A stretch of DNA of 64,000 bases. Source: Cydia pomonella. Taxonomy: Eukaryota > Arthropoda > Insecta > Lepidoptera > Tortricidae. The stretch is taken from contig NC_084728.1 of the NCBI RefSeq assembly GCF_033807575.1, forward strand, positions 8,879,451 through 8,943,450, in the 5' to 3' direction. Positions 21,830-33,529 of the stretch are shown piece after piece (the first letter of the stretch is position 1; every line of letters begins with the position of its first letter). Made by a program: the position numbers and the translations under genes. The notes below the pieces were generated by a model that did not search any database, was not told the DNA's origin, and saw nothing but the letters and a program-made list of their open reading frames with translations.

Positions 21830-23285
21830 CGAGAAAATGCTATGTCAGAGAGAGTAAAGTGATTTACCTTGTTACTTATTATCTTGTTATGCAAATGCTT
21901 CACGTACCTGTAACCAAAAACAGACATTTGAAGATTATTTTTAAATTAAACATATGATCACAAAGCGTAAAATGAAGATCAGTCGAAAATATTTAAAATG
22001 CAACTGCATTTAACTTTAGAATTAATATAATGTGAACCATATATCTGATTCGAAATATTTTTGCCAAAATAGTTACCTATAGATCACGTTAGTTTTTATT
22101 AGGTGCGTGCGGAGCGAAACCACAAATGATAAATTGAACCATGATAATATAAGTAAAAAGGCCATAAACAACAATAATTTTCTTTTAAAAATTCCGCAAC
22201 AAAAATTCCCGGTCAACACTTCTACGAAACCGAAATTCCACGTTTAAATTTATTCATCTAAATCAAATCGTTGCATCAAACATTTCGGCCATTCTGACTT
22301 GAGCCGCGTCCCTCCGTGATACACTCCCCCCTCTTATTATGATCATAAGACGTTGTCGGGGCAGGGGGGGTCACGGTAAATTTGTCGCTAGGAGCACGGA
22401 GGCGTGACGTCACTGTTCAGTTAGCACGCTCGAAGTACTGTTTTACAAATTGGTTCGTAAATGCAAGCGTTCTTAGCTTTATTTAAGACACTAAATTCAA
22501 ATAGCTACCTGTTTAAACGCTGATTTATCTAGTCGGACTAAGCTAACTCTGCATGGCATTTGAAAAACTGTAGCAATGTCATAGTTAATGTCAAATTTCT
22601 ATGAACATATGAAATCTATCACACACTTCCTCAATTACTATTCAAGTGCAAAGTTCGTTTAGACGCGCTCTACACGCAAGAAGCGCGGATTATTAACATT
22701 TATCGTAGTATCTGCTCTTGAAAAGATACTTATCAGAAAAAGAGAGGGACGAATGTCATATCTATACCAACACGCAACGTAAAAGAGGATTATTGTGATT
22801 ATCGCTTAGCATCTTGCACTTTCGAAAACATTCTTGTCAGAAAAGGACGCGAATGACCATATTTAACAACCGTAGAACAAAACATTGAATATGGCGCAAA
22901 ACGTTTTCATCCTAAATAGAACTATCAAACTTTCCATACGACCAAATTATAAAGAAACGATAGTTACATAAATGCAGTTAATTACAGAAAGTTCGGCAGA
23001 GCTTTTGTGAAACCACATTTCGGTCAAACAGTCGGCGTGCAGTTATAAGCAGCTGGAATGCAGATAAGATGCAGTCTGTTTCAACCCTTATATGTTATAG
23101 AGAACCGCGCGTAACGAACCTTTAAAAAATATCAGGAAAGTTACTGTCTAGAAAGTGTTTTATGTAATTATGTTACAAATGTGGCTTTGTTTTTACCGGC
23201 CAATGATCGCTTTACATATATTTGAGTAAAGAGCTCTTTAACATCCATAAACAATAAAATATGTAGAAATAGTCAAAATTGTATC
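21830..23285. other. Mostly unassigned sequence, one MITE half
   Basis: No gene. Around 22528-22615, GTCGGACTAAGCTAACTCTG and the bases after it match one arm of the hairpin at 45350-45507. The GC-richer patch at 22300-22400 is unassigned. Confidence 0.4.
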
Positions 23286-23289
23286 TTAA

Positions 23290-23355
23290 TTAGAGTCGTG
23301 GAATGTATTTGGGCCATACATTCCACGACTCTTCTCTTTCCGCACATACTCTATA
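23290..23355. repeat. Hairpin repeat GAGTCGTGGAATGTA
   Basis: AGTCGTGGAATGTAT and ATACATTCCACGACT form an almost perfect short hairpin, followed by CTTCTCTTTCCGCACATACT. A longer version is at 32206-32284. Confidence 0.6.
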
Positions 23356-23491
23356 AAATGAAATAGATTTAATATACAAAATAAAAAGAGACAAAGGGTG
23401 GACACCGGCAATGATAAGTTTCGTTTTCAAAGTTGTATTTGAACTAAATGTATCATTGAAGCAGTGTTCCAACCGCAGTATTTATATTGCT

Positions 23492-23691
23492 AGAGTCAGA
23501 CCAAGATAAGTTGCCAGCGATTTTGATAGCCCAGAGAGTGCAAGTGTTATTAAACGTCAAACTTCTATGAAATTATGACGTTAAAAAACACTACACATAC
23601 TGCACACACAGAGACACACACACAGACCTCACGCGCTGCAGAGTCGGACTGAGCTATCAAAATCCTTGCCAACTTAACTTGGTCTGACTCT
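23492..23691. repeat. Palindromic MITE, AGAGTCAGACCAAG ends
   Basis: Begins AGAGTCAGACCAAGATAAGT and ends CTTGGTCTGACTCT. The arms also share GCGATTTTGATAGC-like sequence and a central TTCTATGAAATTATGACG. Relatives are at 31868-32022 and 45536-45677. Confidence 0.7.
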
Positions 23692-23699
23692 GCCTTTGC

Positions 23700-24945
23700 T
23701 GATCTCTAAAGGTTACATTCAGATATCGACTGCAGCAACGTTACTGTTGTGTCGCCCACGACAAAGCGGTCAGTAACATGGCAATAGTTACGCTGCAGAG
23801 TCTACGTCTGAATGTTCCCTTAACATTCTCAAATTTAGAAGTTATTACATGTACAAAGCAATTGGTCTACGTATTTCACAATTGAAATTACGTTTTAAAA
23901 TTGCTATTTATTTTAAAACATTCTTAATTCGAAATGAGCGTCTCTGACTCATCACGCGATGTTCAGAAACTACGTTCGTTCTGACATTTCCGGTTCCAAA
24001 AAACTCAACTGACTATCAAAATCACAAACATACATTGTACATACATGCAAATTTATGTAGCCTTTATTATCTAACAAATAAAGTTCAACTTTGAAAAGAT
24101 TCTGTTTAAAGAAATGCATAAATAAGTTGGTAATTTTCATAAGGTGCCGTCTTATTTTGATTTGGGTCCTGTTATTTTACGAATGTATTTAAAAATACTT
24201 TTTGACTGTTATACGTAACAGTTGTTTGATTCTGTTTCCTTTTTACGAGTTGTATAAACATGTGAGGCCTTTTTAACATGTTCACCTTTTTGGTAACCTT
24301 TGTACGTAATCTTTTATTTTCATTCAAAAATATACGGCAAAACATGTAAGATAATGCATTTACTTTCTTATTCTTCTATGCACTAATTCATGATATATTT
24401 AACTTAGAAGTGCAACAAAGAACTAAAAAAATCAACAACGATAGACAATTTGTTAATTACAATTTTATCACAAAATCTCAATTCGGAACGCACCTCGCGT
24501 TTGAAAAACAAAAGCGCCTATGACCCCACAATATTCAAATTTAGAATTATGAATGGTCAGTGGTCGTTTTTTTCTATTCTTTTTTCAAATAGGAGAATGA
24601 TTGATTGTGAGGTTGATGTCTTTTTTGTTGGAAGTCATTAGTTTGTTAATTACTTGTGAATTTGATCATTTGTAGTTCGTTAGCGCCTGGAAGAAAGAGC
24701 GTTTGACATTTCTTTTAGGGTTGCCAGTAGCTTTTTTGTATATTAATCATTTTTTATTGCATCGTTCCGAAATTGGTTCACAGAAGCCTTGATATCTTCG
24801 TCTGTTGTTTGCGCTTTCTAGCATCTGCCATAGAAGCTTAAGATGAGTACGTATGTGATTTCGATCTAATTTAACCAAAAAAACCTAAAATGCATAGTGT
24901 TAATATAAATAGCTGAAGTAAGCACTCATAAATAGATATACTTTA
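23700..24945. other. Unassigned AT-rich sequence
   Basis: No recognised feature; the 63-codon frame at 24450-24641 has no motif. Confidence 0.4.
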
Positions 24946-24950
24946 AAAAG

Positions 24951-25272
24951 TATCGACTGAACGAAAATGTAGTGACAAAAATTGAGAAAGGTATGTTGAG
25001 ATTGTTTGGACACGTGGGAAGAATGAGTGAAAGAAGGCTAAGAAAGAGAGTGTATAAGGGTGAAGTAGAAGAGGGAGCTGGAAGGGGACCTCGGCGGACT
25101 TTCTCTGATCAAATCGGGGAAATCCTGAAGAAAGGTCAGGTCAAGAGCACCCTAAACCGGCGCACGTGTATGAGGAATGTCATGAAAGTGAAGGAATCGA
25201 AAGAGGTATGTCAGGATCGTAGCAAGTGGAAATCCGTGGTCTCTGCCTACCTTCCGGAAAATAGGCGTGACT
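24951..25272 (+). pseudogene. LINE reverse-transcriptase C-terminal fragment
   Basis: The open frame reads into motifs common to arthropod non-LTR retrotransposon C-termini: KIEKGMLRLFGHVGRM, RRLRKRVYKGEVE, GRGPRRTF and DRSKWKSVVSAY. Homology starts before the first possible start at 24972 (the in-frame codons from 24951 already fit) and ends near 25270, after which the frame drifts to a chance stop at 25328. The fragment is uninterrupted but lacks the RT catalytic core, so it is a 5'-truncated copy with no activity. Clade not determined. Confidence 0.75.
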
Positions 25273-25698
25273 ATATGTACATATGTATGTACGTTTATAT
25301 TGACCACCATTATAATATTAGGTCATAGTCTTTGTTATGGTCAGGGACATTTTACATCAATTCATCAAATATTCACATAAATACTCAATTGGTCTGGTTG
25401 GCATTTTTATCAAACATTACCAATATGTATAATATATGCATTTGTCTCAATGACAATAATGACATAAAGGTCATGCTACAAACGCACAATTTTAATTGAC
25501 AGGAACCGGTAACCAGTTGTACAGGTGCGTAATATACTCAATTATTAAACAGTCATAAATTATGTTATTATGTAACGTTTTTTGTATTAGTTGCATATGA
25601 ACTATATTATATTATTATTCTTTGCGTGCGTTCCTTACGACCCCAAAATGACCCAGTGTATGAGCTGTTTTGACACGCGGCCACAACCGTTTGACCCC

Positions 25699-25975
25699 AG
25701 AATTAAAATAAAATAATATAAATAAATAAATATTATACGACATTATTACACAAATTGACTAAGTCCCACAGTAAGCTCAATAAGGCTTGTGTTGAGGGTA
25801 CTTAGACAACGATATATATAATATATAAATATTTATAAATACATAGAAAACACCCATGACTCAGGAACAAATATCCATGCTCATCACACGAATAAATGCC
25901 CTTACCAGGATTTGAACCCGGGACCATCAGCTTCGTAGGCAGGGTCACTACCCACTAGGCCAGACCGGTCGTCAA
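25699..25975 (-). mobile_element. SINE family A
   Basis: A full reversed copy from its AT-rich tail to GACCGGTCGTC. AGAATT occurs on both sides (25699 and about 25977), a possible short target duplication. It sits inside an older repeat: GACACGCGGCC appears just upstream (25672) and again downstream (26073), followed each time by AACCGT-type sequence and CCCAGAATT. Confidence 0.85.
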
Positions 25976-26712
25976 AAGAATTGCACCATAATTCGACTTT
26001 ACAATGGTAATTATCTGCCAAAATCTGGCCGCCAATACCGCCATATTGACAGATTACATCTGTACATATTTCGACACGCGGCCAAACCGTCTGATCCCAG
26101 AATTGGAACAAATCTCGGTGCCGCGCGGTCGTAAGTAGGAAGTCCGAATTAAACTCTTAATGCGCTCAAGTGATGTCTGCCATCGCCAGCCAAACCTGGC
26201 CTGTTCCCTAACATACTAGCTACACTGAAAGAAGATAAGTAAAAATAGTATATTTCTGTTTTTCCTTGCGGAAATCGTCAACTTTGGGCCCGCTTCACTA
26301 AACAAATTTGCCGCTTCCTGGCTCCATCGAATATAAATTCCCTGATCTCTGATACTACTATTTGAACCAGAGATCAGGGGATTAAATTCCGAGCGCTCGA
26401 TTTCATCACTCTAAAATCTGTGGAAACGGCGAAATGCTATTTTTGAAATACGAGCGACAGAAATTGGGAATCTAGTAGTATTAACTACTCGTTTATAATT
26501 CTATTAAAAGGATCGAAATTAAAAAATCGCCGCCCTGAGCTGATACATCTCTTACTTTAATGAGGTATGTCACAAACAATTGTTACTACTTACACTACAC
26601 CCGTCTTACAGATCGTGTAGTAACAACAAAAACCGACCGAGATCCGGAGTCAGAACCTGGGGGTCCATTTGACGAACGGTATTAGACTAATATTATTAGT
26701 TCCCAACCTGTG

Positions 26713-26898
26713 CCCCATTTCTTGAACGGTATTAGTCTAATATTATTTGTGTGTTGCCATGGTTACCAATACGATTTGACAGTTCGTGGACTAATAATAT
26801 TAGACTAATAACGTTAGAAAAATGGGCCGCTGTCAAGTCGTATGGGTTACCGTGGCAACACACTAATAATATTAGACTAATAATGTTCGATAAATGGG
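26713..26898. repeat. Palindromic MITE with CCCATTT ends
   Basis: About 70-base arms pair: CCCATTTCTTGAACGGTATT at the left and AATGTTCGATAAATGGG at the right, with GTGTTGCCATGG and CCGTGGCAACAC inside. A truncated extra left arm lies just upstream (26667-26700). Confidence 0.7.
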
Positions 26899-26917
26899 CG
26901 CCTGAGTACGCAGATAA

Positions 26918-27000
26918 GCTAGAATAGAGCATTCTGGCGCAGATATACAAGGAGACCTGACCCCAGATAAACTGGGAAGAGGGACAGGCAAAGAAGAAGT
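26918..27000 (+). repeat. LINE 3'-terminal fragment
   Basis: CATTCTGGCGCAGATATACA, then GGAGACCTGACCCCAGATAA and a (GAA)n-like end resemble the terminus of the LINE pseudogene at 39745-40470. Confidence 0.5.
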
Positions 27001-27009
27001 TGGTTTTTG

Positions 27010-27515
27010 ATTTACTCAATGAGTTCGGCTAATTGTTATTTTTTCAGTGCACCAACGGCGTATCAAATATGCCTGATGAGTAAGCCGCGGAGGCAACTTG
27101 GCCTGATTTTCATAAGAAGGCGCTATAAAATAAGGTGGTTGCAATCAAGTTATATGTACCTACATACCATCAGGTTCAAATTTGCATGGACAATTTATGA
27201 ATAATTTCATTCATAATAATCTATGTACTATATACCTATGTTATTATTTTCTTTTGTGTGTCAAATTCCATACTGTCGAATTAGGATAGCTTGTAACAAT
27301 ACCCTATTGTACCTACACTTCGTCAGTACCTATGCACCATACGTTTTCGTAACTCAAAGGAATATTTTTTAGGACATACGATGGAATTGCGTTTTTCTTG
27401 TGTAGAAAAGAGAAAGAGAACTCTATCTATCCACCAAATTTTATACAGTAAAAATACGCATTTAACCGATTTGCGAGACCGAAATGATGCCATATGTGCT
27501 CCGTGTAGAGAGTTT
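27010..27515. other. Unassigned sequence
   Basis: No recognised gene or repeat. Confidence 0.35.
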
Positions 27516-27521
27516 TGTAAG

Positions 27522-27677
27522 CAGTGATGTATCTAGGGGTGGGCGAATGGGGCCCTCGCTCACGGCCCTCGCACTTTAAGGGGGGGCCCAAAGACAACCT
27601 TTTTATTACCTTTGGAATACACATTGAACAAAAAGGGCCTCACAGATGTGGTTAGACTAGTTCACGCTACGCCACTG
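27522..27677. repeat. hAT-like MITE (CAGTG...CACTG)
   Basis: The ends CAGTGATGTATCTAG and CTACGCCACTG are typical of hAT-type termini (CAGTGGCGTA consensus). An internal GGGGCCC occurs. The flanking 8-mers match at only about 4 positions, so the target duplication is not clear and the assignment is tentative. Confidence 0.45.
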
Positions 27678-27929
27678 TTGTGAAAAAATAGACTATATTT
27701 TATCGAAATCTGATGAAATAATAATATCGACAAGAACTAACCAAAATAGCCCAAGTATTAGAACCCAATACCTAAACCACACGTGAGTGATCAGCACAAA
27801 CAGTAGGGGTCAAGCCAAACCGGTGGTTCTATTGACTCGATTGGAAGCCCGGATGCTCCGCTCAAGATGCCCTGTTGTAACTGTATGATTTTACTTCTGG
27901 CGGGTCACCTCGTGTTTTAAATTCTGTTT

Positions 27930-28065
27930 TGCCTAGTCAGTAGTAAGTAGTGACCCTGCGAACGAAACAGAAGGTCTCGGGATCGAATATAAGTATACAT
28001 ATATTAAGGACGTTTATATCATCATGAATATTTGTTCCTGAATTAAGGATGGTTTCTATGTACTT
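27930..28065 (+). mobile_element. SINE family A, degenerate copy
   Basis: GCCTAGTCAGTAG, GTAGTGACCCTGCG and ATGAATATTTGTTCCTGA follow the order of the family-A consensus with many substitutions. It is an old copy. Confidence 0.55.
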
Positions 28066-28080
28066 ATATATCTACATATT

Positions 28081-28353
28081 CAACCCGATTAGAAGAATGA
28101 TTAAAAAAAACGGTTAAGATCTTGGAAAGATCTTTAAAAGATCGATAACTAAACGACATGTCAAAATTGACGTTTATTTCGATTTCGCTGTGATCCCAAT
28201 AAGATCTATCTACGATATTTATAACGTCAAAGTAACATTGGTTGCCCGAATCGAGCTGCTTCTATCAATTATACGACATACAAACGATATCTACATGAGA
28301 ACTTATCTAACCCAGAACTTATTGTTATCGTATCTCATTCTTCGAATCGGGCC
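28081..28353. repeat. MITE, CCCGATTCGAAGAATGA ends
   Basis: The left end CCCGATTAGAAGAATGA and the right end TCATTCTTCGAATCGGG are inverted. The interior has GATCTTGGAAAGATC. Related to 404-602 and 50328-50385. Confidence 0.65.
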
Positions 28354-28689
28354 GGATATCGGAATAGTTAGGTTTTTGTAAGATCTTCGCATATATTTTA
28401 ATGCAAAATTTTATGTTATTGGTGTAGTAAAGAATATTCACAAACTTACTTATCTAATAATAACCTATGCCAGTGATTTAGTCCACATAAATGACAAGCC
28501 TACGAGTACCTGACATCATTCCCCGTCGATACTAATCGCGTTGTCGCGTAGTAGCCTACTTTATAATTATAAAGTAATTATTTAAATAATAAATATATGC
28601 AATTAAAAAGCTTATATTCTACAACCATACATTTACAGTTTTTAATTACTTACATAATATCTATTAGGTAGAATTCGCCTCAAAACGTA

Positions 28690-28805
28690 GGCCTGCCCCA
28701 TTTCCTTTCACAATTGCCTTTCTCTCCCTTTTGCATCCAACCTGGCCCACCCTTCGGACGAAAATGTCTCGCCATCTTTTCCTTTGGCCTCCATCTTTCT
28801 TTTTT
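28690..28805 (-). repeat. Possible LINE C-terminal fragment
   Basis: On the minus strand the sequence suggests a GWARL...REK-type ending often seen at LINE C-termini. It is short and degenerate. The rest of 28360-28850 is unassigned. Confidence 0.3.
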
Positions 28806-28852
28806 CGTCTCTATAGGTATTCACATACCTGGTATTGTCCATTCTGCAGATC

Positions 28853-29045
28853 TGTACCCCTAGTGTAACTTTGATCGACATCATAACGTGACGAACGCGT
28901 TTGGGTTAAGTCTCATTTTGTATAGGATTTTGAGTTTCCAAAACGTCCCGCTTGGCGCGCTCTTTCTAAATCCAATACAAAATGAGACCAAACGCAAACG
29001 CGTACGTCACGTTTCGAAATCGAATTTATTTACACTAGGGGTACA
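28853..29045. repeat. CCCCTAGTGTA hairpin MITE, copy 1 of a tandem pair
   Basis: Begins GTACCCCTAGTGTAA and ends TTACACTAGGGGTAC. The arms carry CGTGACGAACGCGTTTG on the left and CAAACGCGTACGTCACG on the right, with CAAAACGTCCCGCTTGG in the middle. Almost the whole length can form one hairpin. Confidence 0.75.
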
Positions 29046-29239
29046 GTACCCCTAGTGTAAACATTTTTCGACAGCGAAACGTGACGTACGCGTTTGCGTT
29101 AAGTGTCATTTTGTATGAGATTTTTGACTTTCCAAACGTCCCGCTTGGCGCGCTGTTCAAAAACCCATACAAAATGAGACTTAACGCAAACGCGTACGTC
29201 ACGTTTCGCTATCGACTAAATGTACACTAGGGGTACTGT
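29046..29239. repeat. CCCCTAGTGTA hairpin MITE, copy 2 of a tandem pair
   Basis: It abuts copy 1 directly (GGGGTACAGTACCCC junction). The arms CGTGACGTACGCGTTTGCG and CGCAAACGCGTACGTCACG are perfect complements. Other copies are at 9205 (cut by the gap), 45701 and 47003. Confidence 0.75.
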
Positions 29240-29249
29240 TCGTTTTTTA

Positions 29250-29835
29250 AACTTCTTCATCATTGGTATCCTTTGTTGCTAACAAACATAGCTCCTAATT
29301 AAAGCAAACTATGACACATTCAGACCAATTTTTTTAAAGAAAAAATATCCCTTTGACTACTACATTACTCACAAGCAATAATAAAACAGACTTCATTACG
29401 TAGAACAGAAAAAAACTCGCATTTCAAAGCAACCCGCATTCCAGCTCACTCAATCCCAAAACGTCCTATATGTAGGTCTAAATGTATTACTTATGTTCTA
29501 TCAAAAGAACGTATAGGCACGTGGCGCGATATGTGATTGTCCATTACATAGGACGATACGACCATATAAGGATTATATACATCTTCATATAGAAACATAC
29601 GTTATGGCACGTTTGATTGATTCTGCAGTGCGAAAAATACATATGTATTTGATAGATTAATGGGAAATGGCTTGTCGGTGTGTATGACAATTATTAATAT
29701 ACATTAGTATGTAAGGTTATTTTCCATTTTACGTATTTGAAGGTAATTTATCTGTATTTTTAATGCGGGTTTCAAGAGATTTATTTACCATAAGCCTCTA
29801 ATTTTAAGATAAATATTTTTAAAACAATTAATAGT
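29250..29835. other. Unassigned AT-rich sequence
   Basis: No recognised feature. Confidence 0.35.
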
Positions 29836-29844
29836 ATTTTATGC

Positions 29845-30000
29845 AACAGTTGTATAAGAAGGGTCAAAAAAGGCGAGTGGCGTGAGTTACAATGTGAGCC
29901 GGAGCCGAAGGCGTAGGCGAACATTGTAAAGGAATACGGCACGAGCATTTTTTGACCTACTTATACAACGTTGCATACAATATTTTTCCTACGAGTCAAC
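29845..30000. repeat. Hairpin repeat TTGTATAAG...CTTATACAA
   Basis: GCAACAGTTGTATAAG and CTTATACAACGTTGC are inverted, and GGGTCAAAAAA pairs with TTTTTTGACC. It does not code. Confidence 0.55.
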
Positions 30001-30039
30001 AAAAATAAATCTTAATTTAGGTAAACAAAGCAAAAGTAT

Positions 30040-30345
30040 ATTAGCCAAGACGCGCGAGCATACCTTGTTACGCGCCCGGCCCGCCCCGGGCCGCGGCTGG
30101 CCGCGGTCAGCGACACCTCGTAACTCATGAGGCCCTGGTACTTGCTACTTGCTAAATTAAAATTTTGGACAGTTTTTTCTCAATTTTGGCCACCGTAGCC
30201 TACGGAGACTAACAAGCAACGCTAAGCGGTCTTCGTAGTCTATGGGTGTTGCTATATTACGGGTGTCACATGCGTGTTTCTGACTTATGAAGTAATTATT
30301 TTTACTATGCAACAAAATGAATATTTTGTAAGTTGGCAGCAATGC
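30040..30345. repeat. GC-rich patch and adjoining dispersed repeat
   Basis: 30075-30105 is a local GC-rich block (GGCCCGCCCCGGGCCGCGG). The next part, GCCACCGTAGCCTACGGAGA and CTATGGGTGTTGCTATATTA, I recall as a repeat in Lepidoptera, from memory only. Confidence 0.35.
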
Positions 30346-30647
30346 ACTTAGTTTAAAACTGTATTCGTTTTGGTTTTGTTAGGTTGGTAGCCATTAATCG
30401 CAGTAACGTTATAGCGATTAAAAGCACAAGAGCTTTTATGAGGAATAGACAATATAGACTTTTCTTGAAACCTTTTATGTATGTTCTAATATTCGTGTTA
30501 ATGAATGCATAATGGACAGATAATAGTAGAGGAGTAGGAAAAATAACATAAAGAATCATCTCATTTACAAAGGCGGATATTTTCTTTTTGTCGTGTTTTG
30601 TTTTACTTTGTTTAGATTCTGCTAAAATTTGATAGATAGATGATTCT

Positions 30648-30915
30648 TTTGCACGGCTCATGGGAGCCTGGGGCCCACTTGGCAACTAATCCCAAGAACT
30701 GGCGTATATGACCTTCCAAACCAGAGGGTAAATTAGGCCTTATTGGGATTAGTCCGGTTTCCTCACGATGTTTTCCTTCACCGAAAAGCGACTGGTAAAT
30801 ATCAAATGATATTTCGTACATACGTTCCGAAAAACTCATTGGTACGAGAGGGTTTAGAACTTGCGACCTCAGGATTGTCGCACGTTCTTACCGTTCGGCC
30901 GCCAGCGCCACTTTT
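30648..30915 (-). mobile_element. tRNA-derived SINE, family B
   Basis: On the minus strand it has a degenerate tRNA-like head, then CCAATGAGTTTTTCGGAACG, AAATATCATTTGATATTTAC, CCGGACTAATCCCAATAAGG and GGAGCCTGGGG-like sequence. It is older than the copies in the 53-56 kb palindrome. Confidence 0.75.
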
Positions 30916-31009
30916 CTAATCTATTTTTTTTTTTCTAATCTATAATTATTCTTAATAAAATGTATGCAAAAAATAACTAAACTTGGATCCTAGAACAGAA
31001 AATTGATAC

Positions 31010-31255
31010 TTTCATCCTTTCTAGCAGGGAAGAAAAATCCCTTTTCTGCCCTCCGGGCGGAAAGCGTCAACTTTGCTCCCGCTACGCTAAACGAAATTGC
31101 CGCTTTCCGCCTCCGTCGAGCAGAAAAATAGTATGCGCACCACGGGAGGAAACGTAGGAAATTCCATCCCGCGTGTTTGCCACCCTCGCCTTCGGCTCAG
31201 TTGTCAATTTTGCACGCAATTTCCTACTTTTCCTCCCTTGGTATACAAATAACTA
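31010..31255. repeat. Probable dispersed repeat
   Basis: Contains CCCTCCGGGCGGAAAGCGTC and an inverted pair (GGGAGGAAACGTAGGAAATT with AATTTCCTACTTTTCCTCCC). A related word series occurs near 26260-26330. The class is not known. Confidence 0.4.
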
Positions 31256-31558
31256 TTTTCGAATGTGTGATGAAAAAGAATATTCCGAAAAAAAAATCCA
31301 AACTATACGAAGTGCATTACAAGTTCATTGGAAACAGCCATAGCGTACATACATTATTCCAATATATACATGACATGTATGAATATCACCTGTATGACAT
31401 GACTAATGAATATTGACAGGTTCTGCGAATGGAGTTTATTAACATTTTTAAAGCGAGTTTTTTAACTAGGTTTTACCCTGGTTTTGCTTGATTTAAAGCT
31501 GTATTTAGTACTTCGTTGCTTGGAGATTTCACTCATACTTTTGTCGATTTCGCTCATT

Positions 31559-31826
31559 TGACGACCGGTCTGGCCTAGTGGGTAGTGACCCTACCTATGA
31601 AGCTGATGGTCCCGGGTTCAAATCCTGGTAAGAGCATATATTTGTGTGATGAACACGGATATTTGTTTCTGAGTCATGGGTGTTTCTATGTATTTAAGTA
31701 TTTATATTTATAATATATTATATATATCGTTGTCTAGGTACCTACAACACAAGCCTTATTGAGCTTACTGTGGGACTTAGTCAATTTGTGTAATAATGTC
31801 CTATAATATTTATTATTTATTATTAT
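31559..31826 (+). mobile_element. SINE family A, complete copy
   Basis: Full head (GACGACCGGTCTGGCCTAGT and GGTTCAAATCC), body and TATTTATT tail. Close to the consensus, so a fairly young copy. Confidence 0.88.
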
Positions 31827-31867
31827 ACTTTGAAGATATTTACACAGGAGCAAATTATACTCCGAGA

Positions 31868-32022
31868 TAGAGTCAAACCAAGATAAGTTATCAGCGATTT
31901 TGATAGCTCAGACGGTGCAAGTGTTATTTTAAACGTCAAGCTTCTATGAAATTATGACGGTTACTTGACACTTGCACCATCTGGGCTATCAAAATCGTTA
32001 CTAACGTATCTTTGTCTGAATC
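31868..32022. repeat. Palindromic MITE, GAGTCAAACCAAG type
   Basis: Same family as 23492-23691: GCGATTTTGATAGCTCAGAC at the left, GGGCTATCAAAATCG at the right, with CTTCTATGAAATTATGACG between them. Confidence 0.65.
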
Positions 32023-32205
32023 ATTTGTAGGTAATACTACTTTGATAAAAAAAAAATATACGTTATAATTATAATAGGTATCTAATATCTATTATTAACT
32101 TTATTTAATTCGTAACGGTGTTAAAATTATCAAGAAAACACGTTGCAAACATATTTTTTTATTCCTCCGTATTAATTTTTCTTTTCAACAAAATTAACAT
32201 TATTG

Positions 32206-32284
32206 AGTCTGTCCGGAAAGAGTCATGGAATGTGTTGGCCCCCATAAATTCCACGACTCTTCTCTTTCCGAACAGACTCTATCT
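32206..32284. repeat. Hairpin MITE, GAGTCTGTCCGGAAAGAG
   Basis: The left arm GAGTCTGTCCGGAAAGAG plus TCATGGAATGTG pairs with AATTCCACGACTC and CTCTTTCCGAACAGACTC. It is 79 bp in all. A shortened relative is at 23290-23355. Confidence 0.65.
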
Positions 32285-32604
32285 AAATATATTAAACAAA
32301 AAATAAACGATTAAACCCTAAGGCTAAGGCCACAAAAAAATGTTAACATCTTGTCTATTCCGCCATAACCTAAAAAAAAACTTTATAAACGTCACATTGT
32401 CTATTCCGCCATAGCCGTTGCACATTTTTTAAAGCATAGACCCTCCGTCCTCGCATAGATAACATCTGTGTCCTAATTGCATTCTGTAATGAGGTTTTTA
32501 TGCAATACAAATAATACTATTATTGCTTTTTAATCAACGCGATGTGAGGGCTTAAGGGCACGAACACTGTACAGCCAAGATTAATATATTTCGACCTATT
32601 CTTT

Positions 32605-33527
32605 TTTTTTTAAAGAATTCATGGCTGAGTTTTTCTCAAAAAGGGTTTCAAAAAGTTATGTAAAAGGTTTTATAAGTTCGGCGACATGCAAGTTACACTA
32701 GCTTGCAGGCGTCCATAGGTTGCGGTAACCACTTTCAGGCCATATGCGTGTTTGCAACCAAAGTGCTATAACATATATATAGTCTGTCAGACAACTTTAA
32801 CAGTAGAAAATGCGCGTAATTTTCATTTTCTATGGGACGATAACCCTTCGTACCTACATTTTTTTTTAAATTTACTGCTTTTTTCTACTAACAAAAATTG
32901 CTTGACACTTGACAGACTATATTTTCTTCGGGCCTTTACGGGTGTTTATTTAGTCACCGGTAATAATTTACGGGCTGAATATATAGGTCATATTGAGTAA
33001 CTTTTACTATTTGGTCAACCACGAAATTGCGAAAAAAAGAATTACTTTAACATAGAAAATGTCAAGGTCAGACAGCCAAGATGTATGAAACAGCCAATTT
33101 TTTTTCGGTTTCGAGGTTGGTCCCATACTAAAAGTTGCTCAGTATGACCTATATATTCACCCCGTAAATTATTACCGGTGACTAAATAAACACCTGTAAA
33201 GGCCCGAAGAAAATATAGTCTGTCAAGTGTCAAGCCATTTTCGTTTGTAAAAAAAAGCAGTAAATTAAAAAAAATGTAGGTGCGAAGGGTTATCTTCCCA
33301 TAGAAAATGTGAATTACGCGCATTTTCTACTGTTAATGTTGTCTGACAGACTATATATATGTTATAGCACTTTGGTTGCAAACTCGCATATGGCCTGAAA
33401 GTGGTTACCGCAGCCTATGGACGCCTGCAAGCTAGTGTAACTTGCATGTCGCCGAACTTTTAAAACCTTTTACATGACTTTTTGAAACCCTTTTTGCGAA
33501 AAACTCGGCCATGAATTAATTTTTTTT
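32605..33527. mobile_element. Foldback element with long arms
   Basis: The left arm (to about 33042) and right arm (from about 33096) are inverted copies of about 430 bases with scattered differences and a spacer of about 55 bases. Both arms contain AGTCTGTCAGACAAC-like and GGTGTTTATTTAGTCACCGG sequence. Because of this, mirror-image frames at 32752-33000 (+) and 33042-33323 (-) encode almost the same peptide; I do not consider either a gene. A decayed fragment is at 41930-42035. Confidence 0.75.
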
Positions 33528-33529
33528 TC

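Noticed and set aside
32752..33323. Two genes encoding nearly the same FLRAFTGVYLVTG-type peptide on opposite strands
   Set aside because: They are the two arms of a foldback element translated in mirror orientation.
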